15,380 nt of DNA from JAFGQU01 sp964483625 (GTDB lineage Bacteria > Omnitrophota > Gorgyraeia > Duberdicusellales > 4484-171), in NCBI GenBank assembly GCA_964483625.1, contig CAZABB010000041.1, positions 1 to 15,380 of the forward strand, written 5' to 3'. The notes beneath the pieces were generated by a model that was not told the origin of the DNA, did no database searches, and saw nothing but the letters and a program-made list of their open reading frames with translations. A program made the translations under genes and the position numbers. Shown piece after piece: positions 5,669 through 12,342 of the stretch. How positions within the stretch are numbered: position 1 is the stretch's first letter; each line of letters starts with the position of its first letter.

Positions 5669-6486
5669 TGAACGTATTTTTGAATAATAACCTGTATGCG
5701 AAAGAAGAGCTCAGTGAGCTGCTCGAGCCGGGGTTCCTCTTCGGCTGGGGGGTGTTTGAGACCATGCGGGCCCGGAACGGGAATATTGTGCACCAAACCG
5801 AACATCTGAGACGTCTTGAGGCAGGTCTTAAAACGTTGGGTATTGCGGTTCCCGATGTGGATATCCCCCAGACGGTGGTCGATCTTCTGGCCGCGAACGA
5901 TTTGTGTTCGACCGATGCCTACATCCGGATTACGGCCTATAAAAAACGAAAAGGGACCGGATGCATTATCTATACCGACCGATTCGGATACTATCCGCCG
6001 GAAAGTTACCAGAGGGGGTTTACGGCCGTGTTGTCGGGATATCCCCGCGGGGACCGGGAAGAATTCCGGGCGGTGAAATCGCTCAGTTACGGATACAACC
6101 GGCTGGCGTGGCTTTCGGCCCAAGAACAGGGAAAAGACGAAGCCCTGGTCGTGAATAATCAGGGGGTCGTTATCGGCGGCGCGCGCAGTAACCTGTTTCT
6201 TGTCCGCGGGAATGAGGTGGTGACGCCTAAAAAATCATCAGCCGGATTCTTTTGCGGGATTATCCAGGAAAAAGTCTGTGAGGTGATCAGCCAGATGTCT
6301 CTTCCTTTAACCGAACGGGAGATTTCTCCCCAGGACATAAAGAATTCCGATGAAGCCTTTCTTACGTCTTCGCTTCTCTATGTGATGCCGCTGGTCGAAT
6401 TTGAAGGAGTTCCTTTATCCGGCGGCAAACCGGGTGAGATGACCCGCCGGATCCTGGAGCGGTACCGGGAGAGTCGCGATGGATAG
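5668..6486 (+). CDS. Fold-type IV PLP enzyme (class IV aminotransferase / aminodeoxychorismate lyase-like)
   Basis: A 272-residue protein. The N-terminal LFGWGVFETMRARNG matches the GdGvFETmR signature of the PF01063 family. Lys137 in AVKSLSYGYNRLA is the expected Schiff-base lysine. The KSLsYxxNxLA pattern resembles aminodeoxychorismate lyase (PabC) as well as branched-chain and D-amino-acid aminotransferases. The segment IGGARSNLFLV aligns with the usual EGxxSNxF motif, but the Glu that contacts the PLP pyridine nitrogen is Gly170 here. That may change the chemistry or reduce activity. GGAGG at 5659-5663 favours ATG 5668 over ATG 5665. The start shares one base with the upstream stop, and the 3' end overlaps the next gene by 8 nt, so all three are likely cotranslated. 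A C-N lyase, aminotransferase or altered activity are all open. Confidence 0.85.
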   Translation: MNVFLNNNLYAKEELSELLEPGFLFGWGVFETMRARNGNIVHQTEHLRRLEAGLKTLGIAVPDVDIPQTVVDLLAANDLCSTDAYIRITAYKKRKGTGCIIYTDRFGYYPPESYQRGFTAVLSGYPRGDREEFRAVKSLSYGYNRLAWLSAQEQGKDEALVVNNQGVVIGGARSNLFLVRGNEVVTPKKSSAGFFCGIIQEKVCEVISQMSLPLTEREISPQDIKNSDEAFLTSSLLYVMPLVEFEGVPLSGGKPGEMTRRILERYRESRDG

Positions 6487-7381
6487 TCCGCTTCTGTTTC
6501 CGGTAACACTCGCGCAGGATACAATCCGGGTGCTGGATGAGACCCGGCTCCCGTTTGCCCAGGAGTACATCGAGGTAAAAGAGCCGGGTGAGGCTCTCGA
6601 TGTCTTGGCAAAGATGAAAACCCGTTCTCTGGGGCAGGTGCTGCTGTTTTTCTACGGCTGCGTATTATTCTGTGACCGGATGAGCCCCGGCGAACTTGCG
6701 CGTCAATTTAAAGAGCATCGGCCGACATTTGATTTTTTATTTTTAAGTAACCTCATTGAACCCTATGCGGGATCGCCACGGGCGCTGGCCGGTGCCGTCG
6801 GGGGTTTTGTAAAAAAATTCGACGCCGCCCGGAAAACAAGGGCGAAAACGATAGCCGAGATTCTTCCCCGGGAGGCGCGAATCCTGACGATCTGTAATGT
6901 GAACGGAGAATTGATCTATCTTTTTCAGGCGCTCACAAGTATGGGGAAAACCGCGGCCTTCTACGCCTGCGAAACCCGTCCCTATCTGCAGGGCAGCCGG
7001 CTTACGTTCTGGGAGCTTCAGAAAAACAATATTCCCTGCTATCTTTTCTGTGACCATCAGGCTGCCGGGTTGATGAAAGAAGCGAAAGTCAACTGCGTGA
7101 TCACCGGTGCCGACCGGGCTACCCGTGCGGGAGATATTATCAATAAAACCGGGACTTACGCGCTGGCGCGTCTGGCCAAACATTTCGCCATTCCCGTATA
7201 TGCTCTGACTCAGTATCCCCGTGATATCGATGTGTCGGAAATCGAGATCGAAGAACGCGACCCGGCCGAATGTTTTATGTATCTTGATCAGACTGCGAAA
7301 TATGATGCGATCTATCCGGCGTTTGACGTAATCGGGAGCGAATATATTACCAGAAGTTTTCCTTTACCGATGAGCCGATGA
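6479..7381 (+). CDS. MtnA-like sugar-1-phosphate isomerase (eIF2B alpha/beta/delta fold)
   Basis: A 300-residue protein; methylthioribose-1-phosphate isomerases are usually about 340-360. The C-terminal Rossmann half carries clear MtnA signatures: ETRPYLQGSRLTFWEL, GIP-type strand NNIPCYLFCD, TGADRATRAGDIINKTGTYA, and the end IEIEERDPAE. The two known catalytic residues are present: Cys139 in LTICNVNGE and Asp212 in GADR. Family enzymes convert an aldose-1-phosphate (5-methylthioribose-, 5-deoxyribose- or ribose-1,5-bisphosphate) to the ketose. The WEL motif favours the MtnA side. The N-terminal helical domain is divergent and shortened. GGGAGAG (6467-6473) precedes the ATG at 6479. The gene overlaps its upstream neighbour by 8 nt and the half-size paralogue downstream by 4 nt (ATGA). 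With the class II aldolase gene it could form a two-step isomerase/aldolase route. Confidence 0.85.
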   Translation: MDSPLLFPVTLAQDTIRVLDETRLPFAQEYIEVKEPGEALDVLAKMKTRSLGQVLLFFYGCVLFCDRMSPGELARQFKEHRPTFDFLFLSNLIEPYAGSPRALAGAVGGFVKKFDAARKTRAKTIAEILPREARILTICNVNGELIYLFQALTSMGKTAAFYACETRPYLQGSRLTFWELQKNNIPCYLFCDHQAAGLMKEAKVNCVITGADRATRAGDIINKTGTYALARLAKHFAIPVYALTQYPRDIDVSEIEIEERDPAECFMYLDQTAKYDAIYPAFDVIGSEYITRSFPLPMSR

Positions 7382-7824
7382 AGTTGCATGAAATCCATAA
7401 CGCGGTTCTGGTCTGGGGTGCGATCGGCAAGGAGAGCATTTCGGAACTTAAAGATGAACAGGCGCTGGTTATCGTTGCCGAGAAGCGTCCGGAGTGTGTC
7501 GGGATACGGCATAATCTGCCGTTATTGCAGAAAGAAGGTATCCCGGCCGTCTATTGTACCGATACTATGATCGGGACGCTGCTGTATGCGCAGAAAATAA
7601 AAAAAACGTATATCTATACCGATCGGGATCAGGATGATGGTCGCGAGAATACCTATGTGTTCCTGTTGAGCCGGCTGCATCGGGTACCGGTCGAGAACCG
7701 TCGGCCGGGAGTCGTTGCCGCGTCCGATCCTGACCGCGATGCCGGCTCACTCGGCGGCAGTAATTTTATTGTAGATGAACGGTCAAAGAAGTATATAATA
7801 GGTTCTGAAGCAGTGGAATCATAA
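7378..7824 (+). CDS. Half-size MtnA/eIF2B-like paralogue, no catalytic Cys
   Basis: A 148-residue protein not recognised as a named family, but visibly homologous to the C-terminal half of the preceding gene product. VAEKRPECVGIRHNLPLLQK aligns with ACETRPYLQGSRLTFWELQK, then GIPAVYCTD with NIPCYLFCD. YTDRDQDDG aligns with GADRATRAGD, and TYVFLLSRLHRVPV with TYALARLAKHFAIPV. The Asp-Arg pair is kept. The position of the catalytic Cys (CNVNGE) reads WGAIGKE, and the entire N-terminal helical domain is absent. It starts by ATGA overlap without a strong ribosome binding site, so it is probably made in stoichiometry with its partner. The last 30 or so residues have no clear counterpart. A heteromeric partner or regulatory subunit is the best guess; degeneration after duplication is the alternative. 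Confidence 0.72.
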   Translation: MKLHEIHNAVLVWGAIGKESISELKDEQALVIVAEKRPECVGIRHNLPLLQKEGIPAVYCTDTMIGTLLYAQKIKKTYIYTDRDQDDGRENTYVFLLSRLHRVPVENRRPGVVAASDPDRDAGSLGGSNFIVDERSKKYIIGSEAVES

Positions 7825-7844
7825 ACAATAGAGAGGAGTAGAAG

Positions 7845-8837
7845 GTGAAATTTGCGGCACAGAAGAAGGAAATTATATATTGGGCCGGGATGCTTTATGG
7901 CAAAGGACTGGTAACTGCCCGCAGCGGCAACCTGTCCTGCCGGGTAGATAAAAACACCATCCTCATGACCCGGCACGATTGTTACCTGGGTCATCTTGAG
8001 CCGCAGGATATCGTTGCGGTGGATGGGGACGGGAATGTCGTCGACGGCAAGGGGGAACCGACCAGCGAAAAGGAACTGCATCTTGCCCTTTATCGCGGTC
8101 TTCCGGATACCGGTGTGGTGGTCCATAGCCATTCGCCGTTTACGACCGCGTTTTTTCATTATTTTGACGCCTTGGATATTTTTTCGTTTGAAGCGAAATT
8201 TTATCTGGGCAATATCCCGGTCATCCCGCAGCATACCCCGACGGTGACCAATGCCGGTCCGGTCGTGGCGGCACTTCAGACAAATAACATTACCGTACTT
8301 AAGTATCACGGCGTGGTTTCTGCCGGATGTGATTTCAAAAATGCCGTCAGTCTGATTGAACTACTTGAGGAGCAGGCGAAGGTAAATCTGATGATCAAGT
8401 CGCAAGGTCACACGTCGCAGGTCACAGGTAAAGAAGAGAAAAAAGAATATCAGGAACAGAAGAAATATATGATGTTGTCGCGAGAGCATCGAGAGAAACT
8501 GGTGGAACTCATCAATAATGACTCGCAGGCCCAGGAGTTGGGAAAGCAGTACGGCCTGACCTGTACCCTTGCGATCAAAGATCAGGATACCGGTCGCGCG
8601 ATGCGGTTTTGCTATGAGGACGGCAAAATAGTAACCGATGACGCATCGGATGATGCCGAATTCGTCATGATCGGTAAAGCCGAAGTTTTGAAAAAAGTGT
8701 TTAATAAAGAAATCGATCCCTTTGTCGCTTCGACGCAGGGGAAAGTGAAAACCAAAGGTGATTTTGCGAAAATGAGCCGCTGGTATCCGGTTATGGTGCG
8801 TACGTTTATCTTGTGGGAAGAAGTACCGGTCGAATAA
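7845..8837 (+). CDS. Class II aldolase fused to an SCP2-like domain
   Basis: A 330-residue protein with a GTG start, preceded by GAGGAG (7833-7838). Residues 1 to about 182 form a class II aldolase/adducin (FucA/AraD/MtnB) domain. SGNLS (phosphate loop) comes first, then catalytic Glu75 in PTSEKELH, zinc ligands His94 and His96 in VVHSHSPF, and His155 in YHGV. Residues 183-205 are a polar linker rich in Ser, Gln, Lys and Glu, encoded partly by an octamer repeat. Residues about 206-330 resemble an SCP2 sterol/lipid-carrier fold (DPFVASTQGKVKTKGDFAKM). Class II aldolases cleave ketose-1-phosphates to DHAP plus an aldehyde. The upstream MtnA-like isomerase would make such a substrate. The SCP2 part suggests a hydrophobic ligand and may mean the aldolase works in the lipid or polyketide pathway instead. 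The aldolase call is firm; the SCP2 call is moderate. Confidence 0.85.
   Translation: MKFAAQKKEIIYWAGMLYGKGLVTARSGNLSCRVDKNTILMTRHDCYLGHLEPQDIVAVDGDGNVVDGKGEPTSEKELHLALYRGLPDTGVVVHSHSPFTTAFFHYFDALDIFSFEAKFYLGNIPVIPQHTPTVTNAGPVVAALQTNNITVLKYHGVVSAGCDFKNAVSLIELLEEQAKVNLMIKSQGHTSQVTGKEEKKEYQEQKKYMMLSREHREKLVELINNDSQAQELGKQYGLTCTLAIKDQDTGRAMRFCYEDGKIVTDDASDDAEFVMIGKAEVLKKVFNKEIDPFVASTQGKVKTKGDFAKMSRWYPVMVRTFILWEEVPVE
8399..8427. repeat. In-frame GTC(A/G)CA repeat within the aldolase-SCP2 linker
   Basis: Four units, GTCGCAAG, GTCACAC, GTCGCAG and GTCACAG, closely match the intergenic array at 3111-3142. They are read in frame as residues 185-195 (SQGHTSQVTG) exactly between the two domains. Confidence 0.75.
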
Positions 8838-8885
8838 TGCCGGATAGGAGATCCTACGTAAAGAGACCGTGTATATCGGGTTGGT

Positions 8886-8914
8886 TTGGCATTTCCTGAA
8901 AATCGAGATATAAT
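8886..8914 (+). promoter_or_regulatory. Sigma70-type promoter for the export operon
   Basis: TTGGCA (8886-8891) and TATAAT (8909-8914) are separated by exactly 17 bp, in the 122-bp gap between the aldolase and the RND gene. Transcription should start near 8921, leaving a leader of about 40 nt before the ATG at 8960. Confidence 0.72.
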
Positions 8915-8927
8915 ATCGTTTCGATAT
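8913..8927. promoter_or_regulatory. Perfect palindrome at -10/start site (candidate operator)
   Basis: ATATCG-TTT-CGATAT is a 6-bp perfect inverted repeat with a 3-bp centre. It overlaps the end of the -10 box and the predicted transcription start, a typical repressor position. No regulator gene is present in the window, so binding is hypothetical. Confidence 0.45.
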
Positions 8928-8959
8928 AAAAATAGGCCGGTATCTTTTTCGCCTAGGGA

Positions 8960-11371
8960 ATGAAAAAAAACACAAAATTCTCGTTCAGCTTCGATATCCG
9001 CTATCAACTTGCCCGCCAGATCATCCATTTCCGTATCTATATTATCCTTGCCTGTGTTTTTATATCAGCCTTTTTTATCAGTGTCTTGAAAGATATCGAG
9101 ATAGAAACCCGGCTGCAAGATTTCCTTCCTCAACAACACCCGTTTATTAGAGTCCAGAATCTCCTCACCGATACCTTTGGCGGCCTTAATCAGGTTTCCA
9201 TTGCCCTGAATGTCAAAGAGGGCGACATTTTTCAGCATGATATCCTTAAAAAAATAGTGCTCTTGACCGAAGACCTCTATCTTCTGGAAGGAGTAAATAT
9301 CGCCCGGGTCAACTCTATCGCCAGCCGGCACATAAAGCATGTCGAAGCAACCAGTGAAGGGTTCTTTGTCGAGCGGCTCCTGCGTCAGCCGCCGCACGAG
9401 TCAGAGATGGAAGGCTTTCGCGAGAAAGTCATTTCCAACCCCAATGTATATCGCCGGATGGTGTCGGAAGATCTCTCCAGTACATTGATCTATGTGGACT
9501 TTACCTCCGGAGTCCGGACGTCGTTTATTTTCCGGTCTCTGGAAAAACTAAAAAATAAGTATGAGGATGAGAATACGCAGATATATATCGCCGGCCGGCC
9601 GATCCTTGAAGGCTGGCTTAATTTTTATCTGCCTAAAATGTTGCGCATTCTTCTGGTCAGCTTCTTTATTATTTCTACCATCCTCTACCTTACGTTCCGT
9701 TCCAAACGCGGGATTATCCTTCCCTTGCTCGATTCGTCGATGGCAACGTTATGGGGAATGGGAACGATGAAGCTCATCGGGTTGCGGCTGGATCCTTCCA
9801 CCGTTCTTGTCCCCTTTATTGTGCTTTCGTTGGGAATCAGCCATTCGGTCCACACGCTGAAACGCTATTATGAAGAAATGCGTGATCCCCGTATGAAAAG
9901 CAAGCATGCTATCGTCAGCACCATGGCTCATCTTTTTGTTCCGGGGCTGGCCTGTGTCCTTACCGACGGGTTCGGGTTCCTTTCGTTGACACTGGTGCCG
10001 TTGCCGACAATTAGAAGCATGGCATTTGCCAGCGGACTGGGGATCCTGGCGAATTTTTTTACTTCGTTTATGTTCACGCCGGCAGTGCTTTCTTTCTTGC
10101 ACCGTCCCAAGATACTCGAAATAGAGAAGGAAGAGAAACACCGCTGGGTTGATGCCATGCTTCTAAAGTTGCGTGTCTTTTCTCTGAGTAAAAGAGCCGG
10201 AACGGTTATCGTTGTCATTTTTATCCTGGGAGGTCTGATCTCTTTGGTCGGGATTCGCAAGATCGTCATCGGCGACAATTCCCGGGGTTCTTCCTATTTG
10301 TATCCAGACAGCCCGTATAATCAAGCCGAGGATTTCATTAACACCCATTTTGGCGGGACAAATTCCTATTATGTGCTGGTAGAATCCGATGCTTCTGTCC
10401 TTTCCGGTCAGGCCCTTAAAGCGATGGATGATTTTCAAACACATCTTGTCGAAAATGTTCCTGAGGTCGGCAGTGCCGTTTCTATCGTCGATGCGATCAA
10501 AGGTCTTAATATGTTCATGAAGGAAGGAGAAGGCCGATATTACACTGTTCCCGAAAACGATCAGACCATCGCCGAATACTGGTTCCTCTATACTCTTTCG
10601 GGATTCCCTTCCGATTTTGATCATCTTATAAGCCGTGATGAACGTATTGCCAATATAAAATTTAACGTGAAAGATCATACTTCAAAAACGATCACGAAGA
10701 TCGTAGAGGCAACAAAAGAATATTTTTCTCTTCATCAAGCCCGACCTGTTCATTTTCGTTATGCCGGGGGTGATATCGGCATCCTTTCCGCCGTAAATGA
10801 TATTGTCAAAAGGACGATTATTCCGAACATCCTTTTCATTTCGCTGTTAATTTTCATGTACGTAGGTTTCGTATATCGTTCGTTTGTCGCCGCCGGGTTG
10901 TTGTTGCTGCCGTTGACATTGAGTAATTTAATCGTATTTTCTTTATATGGTTTTCTGGGAACCTCGATTACGGTCGAAACGCTTCCCCTGGCATCTTTAA
11001 GCGAGGGGTTGGGGATCAATTACGGAATTTATATGATGGCCCGGTTTTATCAGGAGATGAAGGAGAAAAAAAGGACCTACAGGAATATTCTGTATCATAC
11101 CCTGACGACTTCAGGCAAAGCGGTATTTTTCAGTGGATTTATCGTATCTCTGGGTATTTTCGCCTGGGTGTTTTCCTCGATCCTTCTGCAGGTCAAATTA
11201 GGGCTGAATCTTTGTATCGCGCTCATCCTCAACATGGCCACCTCACTGGTGATGATTCCGGTATTAGTCTGGTGGATAAAGCCGTCGTTTCTTTTCGGCA
11301 AGATGCGTAGCAGGCTGAAAAAACGGGTTGCATATAAAACCAGTTCCGTAAAAGGGGTGCGGGATCGGTAA
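8960..11371 (+). CDS. MMPL/RND-family exporter (HpnN-like lipid/hydrophobe transporter)
   Basis: An 803-residue inner-membrane protein with the duplicated RND layout. TM1 lies at about 25-44, then a large periplasmic loop to about 225. TM2-6 span about 228-382. TM7 lies at about 413-432, followed by a second periplasmic loop to about 618, then TM8-12 to about 780 and a basic cytoplasmic tail. The GISHSVHTLKRYYEEM and GLGINYGIYMMARFYQEM segments are the paired TM4/TM10-type motifs of MMPL transporters. Members such as HpnN and MmpL proteins use proton motive force to move lipids or polyketides across the envelope. The start has only a poor ribosome binding site (TAGGGA directly before the ATG), but no other nearby start fits the hydrophobic onset. 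Directly followed by LolA-like and outer-membrane barrel genes, it probably hands cargo to the outer membrane. Confidence 0.9.
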   Translation: MKKNTKFSFSFDIRYQLARQIIHFRIYIILACVFISAFFISVLKDIEIETRLQDFLPQQHPFIRVQNLLTDTFGGLNQVSIALNVKEGDIFQHDILKKIVLLTEDLYLLEGVNIARVNSIASRHIKHVEATSEGFFVERLLRQPPHESEMEGFREKVISNPNVYRRMVSEDLSSTLIYVDFTSGVRTSFIFRSLEKLKNKYEDENTQIYIAGRPILEGWLNFYLPKMLRILLVSFFIISTILYLTFRSKRGIILPLLDSSMATLWGMGTMKLIGLRLDPSTVLVPFIVLSLGISHSVHTLKRYYEEMRDPRMKSKHAIVSTMAHLFVPGLACVLTDGFGFLSLTLVPLPTIRSMAFASGLGILANFFTSFMFTPAVLSFLHRPKILEIEKEEKHRWVDAMLLKLRVFSLSKRAGTVIVVIFILGGLISLVGIRKIVIGDNSRGSSYLYPDSPYNQAEDFINTHFGGTNSYYVLVESDASVLSGQALKAMDDFQTHLVENVPEVGSAVSIVDAIKGLNMFMKEGEGRYYTVPENDQTIAEYWFLYTLSGFPSDFDHLISRDERIANIKFNVKDHTSKTITKIVEATKEYFSLHQARPVHFRYAGGDIGILSAVNDIVKRTIIPNILFISLLIFMYVGFVYRSFVAAGLLLLPLTLSNLIVFSLYGFLGTSITVETLPLASLSEGLGINYGIYMMARFYQEMKEKKRTYRNILYHTLTTSGKAVFFSGFIVSLGIFAWVFSSILLQVKLGLNLCIALILNMATSLVMIPVLVWWIKPSFLFGKMRSRLKKRVAYKTSSVKGVRDR

Positions 11372-11382
11372 GGGTTTTTGAG

Positions 11383-11390
11383 AAAGGAGG
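11383..11390 (+). promoter_or_regulatory. Strong ribosome binding site deciding the LolA-like start
   Basis: AAAGGAGG lies 5 nt before the ATG at 11396. The upstream TTG at 11378 would translate this site and is rejected. Confidence 0.85.
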
Positions 11391-11395
11391 TTTGT

Positions 11396-12274
11396 ATGAA
11401 GTGGGTGACGCTTTGCGCGGCATGTCTGGCATGTTTGATGGCCGTAGAGGTGGCGGCATTGGAATACCACCAGCTTTACGTTCCCGATGCTCAGATGAAT
11501 GCCGAAGAAATCATGAGGATCGCGTATCATAACAAATATTCCCTGTTTGCCCGTGACTTTCAGCAGGAGGGTACTGTTCTCTATGTCGACCCTTCCGGAT
11601 TTACCCGCAAACGGGTGTGGGAACGGTTACGCATGGTAAAGGGCCGGGGGGACGAATTTTCCTATAAAGATCTTATCGCGATTACCTATCCTACCGAGGT
11701 CAAAGGGCTGGCGGTTTTAACCTGGACATATAAGGATTATCAAAAAGACCAGGAAGTATGGTTATGGATTCCTTCCTTGAAGAAAGCTCGTAAAATCTCC
11801 GCGTCGGAAGATGATGACGCTTTTATGGGCTCAGATTTGACGGTGGAGGAGGTATCAACCCGTCGGTTTGAGGATGAGACCTATACGCTCAGCGGGGAAG
11901 ATGTTTTTCAGGGATATGTCTTTGAGGAAACAGGAGAGACCAGAGTTCAAGGGGCGTCTTGTTTTATCATCGAATGCCGTCCCAATAAAAAATACTGGTA
12001 TTACGATAAACGCGTCGTATGGGTCGATAAACGTCACGGAGGAATTATCTTCGAGGAATATTATGATAAAACCGGGAGGAAATTTAAAACTATTTTCCGA
12101 GGATGGGACGTGCTTGATGTTGATGGCCGACAGTATCCTACCCAGATTGCGTTGGAATGCAAGGATCTGCGTACCGGCCACCGTACGACAATTCTTATGC
12201 GTGATACCAGGTACGATCAGGAAATCGACCCGCAGTATTTTACGGTAAAATCACTCATGCGTTCACGATGGTAA
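11396..12274 (+). CDS. LolA-like outer membrane lipoprotein-sorting protein (PF17131-type), periplasmic
   Basis: A 292-residue exported protein. The N-terminus is a signal peptide (MKWVTLCAACLACLMAVEVAA) with probable cleavage before LEY; no convincing lipobox is present. The mature protein begins with NAEEIMRIAYHNKY, the common opening of LolA_like proteins. It continues with a beta-rich core including VWLWIPSLKKARKIS and DDDAFMGSDLTVEEV, characteristic of the family. LolA-fold proteins shield acyl chains in a beta half-barrel during passage across the periplasm. In RND-linked gene sets they are thought to accept cargo from the transporter. It starts 24 bp after the RND stop, with a strong ribosome binding site. 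Cargo identity is unknown; a hydrophobic pathway product or lipid is inferred from the neighbours. Confidence 0.87.
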   Translation: MKWVTLCAACLACLMAVEVAALEYHQLYVPDAQMNAEEIMRIAYHNKYSLFARDFQQEGTVLYVDPSGFTRKRVWERLRMVKGRGDEFSYKDLIAITYPTEVKGLAVLTWTYKDYQKDQEVWLWIPSLKKARKISASEDDDAFMGSDLTVEEVSTRRFEDETYTLSGEDVFQGYVFEETGETRVQGASCFIIECRPNKKYWYYDKRVVWVDKRHGGIIFEEYYDKTGRKFKTIFRGWDVLDVDGRQYPTQIALECKDLRTGHRTTILMRDTRYDQEIDPQYFTVKSLMRSRW

Positions 12275-12330
12275 GTTTCCCGGGGCTCCATTTCAATCAA
12301 ACCAGGAGAGTATGCGTCATTTTTGAAAAA

Positions 12331-12338
12331 GGGAGGAG
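12331..12338 (+). promoter_or_regulatory. Ribosome binding site deciding the DUF1302-like start
   Basis: GGGAGGAG lies 4 nt before the ATG at 12343, immediately preceding a signal peptide. The longer in-frame reading from 12268 is rejected. Confidence 0.85.
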
Positions 12339-12342
12339 TAGT

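Noticed and set aside
6479..7381. Translation initiation factor 2B subunit
   Set aside because: Bacteria lack eIF2B, and the catalytic Cys139/Asp212 and ETRPYLQG/GADR motifs point to a sugar-phosphate isomerase.
7769..7799. Internal promoter before the aldolase gene (TATAAT at 7794-7799)
   Set aside because: The -10 is perfect, but the only upstream box (TTGTAG, 19-bp spacing) is poor and the site lies inside a coding region.
8846..8857. Terminator after the aldolase gene (TAGGA-GA-TCCTA)
   Set aside because: The stem is 5 bp with a 2-nt loop and no U-tract, so it is not a credible intrinsic terminator.
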